Shown here: positions 6,722 through 8,510 of the stretch, piece after piece | Numbering within the stretch: position 1 is the first letter of the stretch | How the letters are laid out: every line of letters begins with the position of its first letter | Assembly: GCA_903864375.1 (NCBI GenBank) | Contig: CAIPFS010000294.1 | Location: 1-8,510 of the forward strand | DNA from: an uncultured Verrucomicrobiota bacterium | Lineage (GTDB): Bacteria > Verrucomicrobiota > Verrucomicrobiia > Limisphaerales > UBA9464 | DNA: 8,510 nt | Direction: 5' to 3' | Notes under the pieces: model-generated | Told to the model about the DNA's origin: nothing | The model's input: the letters and a program-made list of their open reading frames with translations, nothing else | Database searches by the model: none | Program-made: the position numbers and the translations under genes

Positions 6722-8116
6722 TTAATCCTCGGGCCGCTCTCCGTGCGGAGCCATTTTGACCAGTTTCGGGTCAAAGCGTCCGAGCACCTCCACCAGGTCC
6801 GCTTGCGCGGCCATGACCTGATGGATGTCCTTATACACCCCGGGCACTTCGTCGAGGCCGGCGGAAATCAGCTTCACGCCGCTTTCCTTCAATTGCCGGT
6901 TGACCTTTTCCCATTCGAACGTCTCTTTGGCCCTTGTCCGGCTCATCACCCGTCCGGCGCCGTGGGAGGCCGATTGCAGGGACGGTTCACTTCCCTTGCC
7001 CCGGACCAGAAATCCCGGCGTTGCCATCGATCCCGGAATGATTCCCAGCACCCCGGTTCCCGCCGGGGTCGCCCCCTTGCGATGGACCACCACGTCGCGA
7101 TCGACCCCATCGATGCGATGCCGCTCCTTCCAGGCAAAGTTATGATGGTTTTCCACGTCCAGCAGCACTTCGAGGCGCAAATGCCTCGCGATGTGGCGAT
7201 GGATCAGGGAATGGTTGGCGGCGGCGTAACGTCCCATCAGCTCCATGGCCGCCCAGTATTCCTGACCCTCCGCAGAATCCAACGGCAACCAGGCCAGATG
7301 CTTGAGTTCCCGCGGCAGGTCCGGGTGACGGCTCATGGCCAGCTTGCTGTAGTGATCGCACACGGCGGCACCGGTTCCCCGGCTTCCGCTATGGCTCAGC
7401 AAGGCTACGTATTCGCCCGCGGGCAACCCCTCGACCGGTTGTTCATTGGTGAAGACACCGAACTCGACAAAGTGATTGCCGCTGCCGCTGGTTCCCAACT
7501 GGGCCCAGGCCCGGTCCTTGTTCCGCCGGGTGACAGGGCTCACTCCCCAATCCGCCTCGATCACCGCGTGCTCGCGCCGCTGCTGGAAGGTGGCCCCGAC
7601 CCCGAATCGCGTCTCGGTCTCGATGGCGCGGATGAGGTTCTCCCGCTGCCGGTCCAGTTCCCGAAGCGGGAGATCGAGAACCGTCAGCTTCATGCGGCAG
7701 GCGATATCGACGCCGACGGCGTATGGGATGACGGCATTCTCGGTGGCCAGCACCCCGCCGATCGGTAACCCGTAACCCACGTGTGCGTCGGGCATGAGGG
7801 CGCCGGCGACGGCAACGGGTAACTGGCAGGCACGGGCCATCTGCTGGACAGCCTCCGGCTCCAGACCCTCGCCCCACTGCTTCCACGGAGCTGGTTCGGC
7901 CCGATGGACAACCCCACTTGCGATCAGGGCGCGGGCGAAATCGCCCCGCAATTCATCGTCGATGAATGCTGCGGGGTCTTTGATAATCGCTTCGACGGTT
8001 TCCGTGAGAATCGACCGGTCCAATCCCTTGAGGATATAGCGGGCAATGAAGTCGGTTCCGCGCCGGGTGGCTTCACCAGGGGCGACGCCCAATCGGATTA
8101 AATCAGAGATGTTCAT
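6722..8116 (-). CDS. rtcB: RNA-splicing ligase RtcB (long form)
   Basis: RtcB joins RNA 3'-phosphate or 2',3'-cyclic phosphate ends to 5'-OH ends using GTP and Mn2+. It acts in tRNA and rRNA repair in bacteria. The protein has 464 residues against 408 in E. coli. Conserved metal and active-site residues are all present: GVDIAC with Asp137 and Cys140, GSGNHFVE with His215, SHSGSRG with His242, NHHN with His325 (or 324), and SHGAGRVMSR with His385, which should become guanylated. GIIPGSMATPGFLVRGKG (358-375) is also typical. The extra length lies mainly in an N-terminal segment of about 100 residues before MPDAHVGYG. The ATG at 8116 is chosen over an upstream start in the same frame (8215): homology starts there and GGGGAG (8127-8132) lies 10 bases before it. 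It is divergent from rtcR and is followed by rtcA. Confidence 0.97.
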   Translation of the reverse strand: MNISDLIRLGVAPGEATRRGTDFIARYILKGLDRSILTETVEAIIKDPAAFIDDELRGDFARALIASGVVHRAEPAPWKQWGEGLEPEAVQQMARACQLPVAVAGALMPDAHVGYGLPIGGVLATENAVIPYAVGVDIACRMKLTVLDLPLRELDRQRENLIRAIETETRFGVGATFQQRREHAVIEADWGVSPVTRRNKDRAWAQLGTSGSGNHFVEFGVFTNEQPVEGLPAGEYVALLSHSGSRGTGAAVCDHYSKLAMSRHPDLPRELKHLAWLPLDSAEGQEYWAAMELMGRYAAANHSLIHRHIARHLRLEVLLDVENHHNFAWKERHRIDGVDRDVVVHRKGATPAGTGVLGIIPGSMATPGFLVRGKGSEPSLQSASHGAGRVMSRTRAKETFEWEKVNRQLKESGVKLISAGLDEVPGVYKDIHQVMAAQADLVEVLGRFDPKLVKMAPHGERPED

Positions 8117-8126
8117 TTGAAACGTG

Positions 8127-8132
8127 CTCCCC
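8127..8132 (-). promoter_or_regulatory. Ribosome binding site of rtcB
   Basis: GGGGAG lies 10 bases before the ATG at 8116 and decides that start against the in-frame upstream extension, which would begin before the proposed promoter. If transcription starts near 8129-8130, as the -24/-12 element implies, the mRNA leader is only about 14 bases and begins almost inside this site. Confidence 0.6.
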
Positions 8133-8140
8133 GGGTTAAA

Positions 8141-8156
8141 ACAGATATCGTGCCAA
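8141..8156 (-). promoter_or_regulatory. Candidate sigma-54 (-24/-12) promoter of rtcB
   Basis: The minus strand reads TTGGCACGATATCTGT. The -24 part TTGGCACG (8156-8149) is a perfect consensus match. After four bases comes CTGT where TTGC is expected, so the invariant GG is followed at the right 10-base spacing by GT and not GC. It points at rtcB, 25 bases upstream of the start codon. Because the divergent gene encodes RtcR, a sigma-54 activator known to control rtcBA, the position makes the call much stronger than the -12 half alone would. Confidence 0.6.
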
Positions 8157-8300
8157 TCTTTTGAACGAGTGACACGGCACCTCAAAAGGGAATGGAAACA
8201 ACAGGAAATCAACAAGATAGGAGCGAAGAGGTCCTCGCGTCCTCTGCTTTTGAGTTTGCCCTCTGTCGAGCCATTCAGCTAAATGATTAGCCTATAAGCT

Positions 8301-8510
8301 ATGAATGACAGGCGCATCGTGGTCATCGGATATGTGGGGAGCGTGTTCGATTCCGGTTTTCACAACGAGCGTTGGCTGAAATGGCGTCCGACCGTTTCGC
8401 TGGTCGATCACGCCGATTTATCCGTCTCCCGGTTCGAGCTCATTCACCAGGCGCAGCACCGCGACATTGCCCGGTGTGTGGCGGCGGACATCGCCCGGAT
8501 TTCACCCACC
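8301..8510 (+). CDS. rtcR: Sigma-54-dependent activator RtcR, N-terminal part (cut by window end)
   Basis: RtcR activates rtcBA with sigma-54 RNA polymerase. The window shows only its first 70 residues, part of the sensor domain, which is related to CARF domains and thought to sense RNA ends or fragments. They align well with E. coli RtcR: IGYVGSVFD (9-17) for its FGFVGTVLD, RWLKWRPTVSL (24-34) for RWSKWRPTLCL, a matching 'L..SRFELIHQAQHRDI' stretch, and DIARISPT for DIASVSPE at the window end. The AAA+ and DNA-binding domains expected downstream are not visible. The ATG at 8301 fits the homologous start, but no Shine-Dalgarno is evident before it. TATAAG at 8293-8298 is too close to the start to be its -10 box unless the mRNA is nearly leaderless. 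It is divergent from rtcB across 184 bases. Confidence 0.93.
   Translation, partial: MNDRRIVVIGYVGSVFDSGFHNERWLKWRPTVSLVDHADLSVSRFELIHQAQHRDIARCVAADIARISPT

Noticed and set aside
6743..7768. Long open frame of 341 codons on the + strand inside rtcB
   Set aside because: It is a shadow of rtcB on the opposite strand: no domain, and all conservation is on the minus strand.
8173..8190. CGGCACC motif on the + strand as a sigma-54 promoter for rtcR
   Set aside because: The half corresponding to -12 lacks GC at the required spacing, and RtcR-type activators are not expected to need sigma-54 for their own expression.

Overview
The window most likely comes from a member of the Verrucomicrobiota, or the wider PVC group, with a moderately GC-rich genome. 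The main pointer is a secreted protein of about 890 residues. It has the layout typical of the Planctomycetes/Verrucomicrobia 'membrane-bound dehydrogenase' family: a signal peptide, a beta-propeller-like domain, HEAT-like helices and a CXXCH heme site, here followed by a discoidin-like domain. A remnant of a PVC-style Ser/Thr kinase N-terminus and a compound palindrome at the left end agree with this. The assignment is an inference from protein families and not from a marker gene.

Layout from left to right. Bases 1-880 are a gene graveyard on the + strand: a two-tier palindrome (61-124), the first part of a Ser/Thr protein kinase with a frame break and an in-frame TAG (about 251-500), then directly the first part of a membrane acyltransferase (about 506-826) with a one-base frameshift at a T6 run. 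The minus-strand Fic-family AMP-transferase gene (810-2024) runs its 3' end into the acyltransferase remnant. It carries its own N-terminal inhibitory motif and has a bulged hairpin in its leader. A small + strand ORF (2300-2770) of uncertain function, possibly an EVE/PUA-like fold, meets the dehydrogenase gene tail to tail with a 19-base overlap.

The large heme-containing dehydrogenase gene (2752-5430, minus) lies downstream of rtcA on the same strand. The right third holds an RNA-repair module: rtcB (6722-8116) and rtcA (5528-6604) on the minus strand, and the start of rtcR (8301 to the window end) divergent on the plus strand. RtcR is a sigma-54 activator with a CARF-like sensor domain. 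The 184-base space between rtcR and rtcB holds a candidate -24/-12 promoter correctly oriented and spaced for rtcB.

How the genes work together. RtcA makes RNA 2',3'-cyclic phosphate ends and RtcB ligates such ends (or 3'-phosphates) to 5'-OH ends. RtcR would switch the pair on with sigma-54 RNA polymerase when it senses damaged RNA. A perfect 10-bp hairpin and a TATAAT box in the 117-base rtcB-rtcA gap suggest the two genes may not be expressed equally. I see no functional tie between this module and the dehydrogenase, the Fic protein or the remnants. No tRNA, rRNA, CRISPR array or intact mobile element was seen. The one coherent system here, RtcR/RtcB/RtcA, is a known type, so the novelty lies in its local control elements and in the decayed mosaic at the left end.
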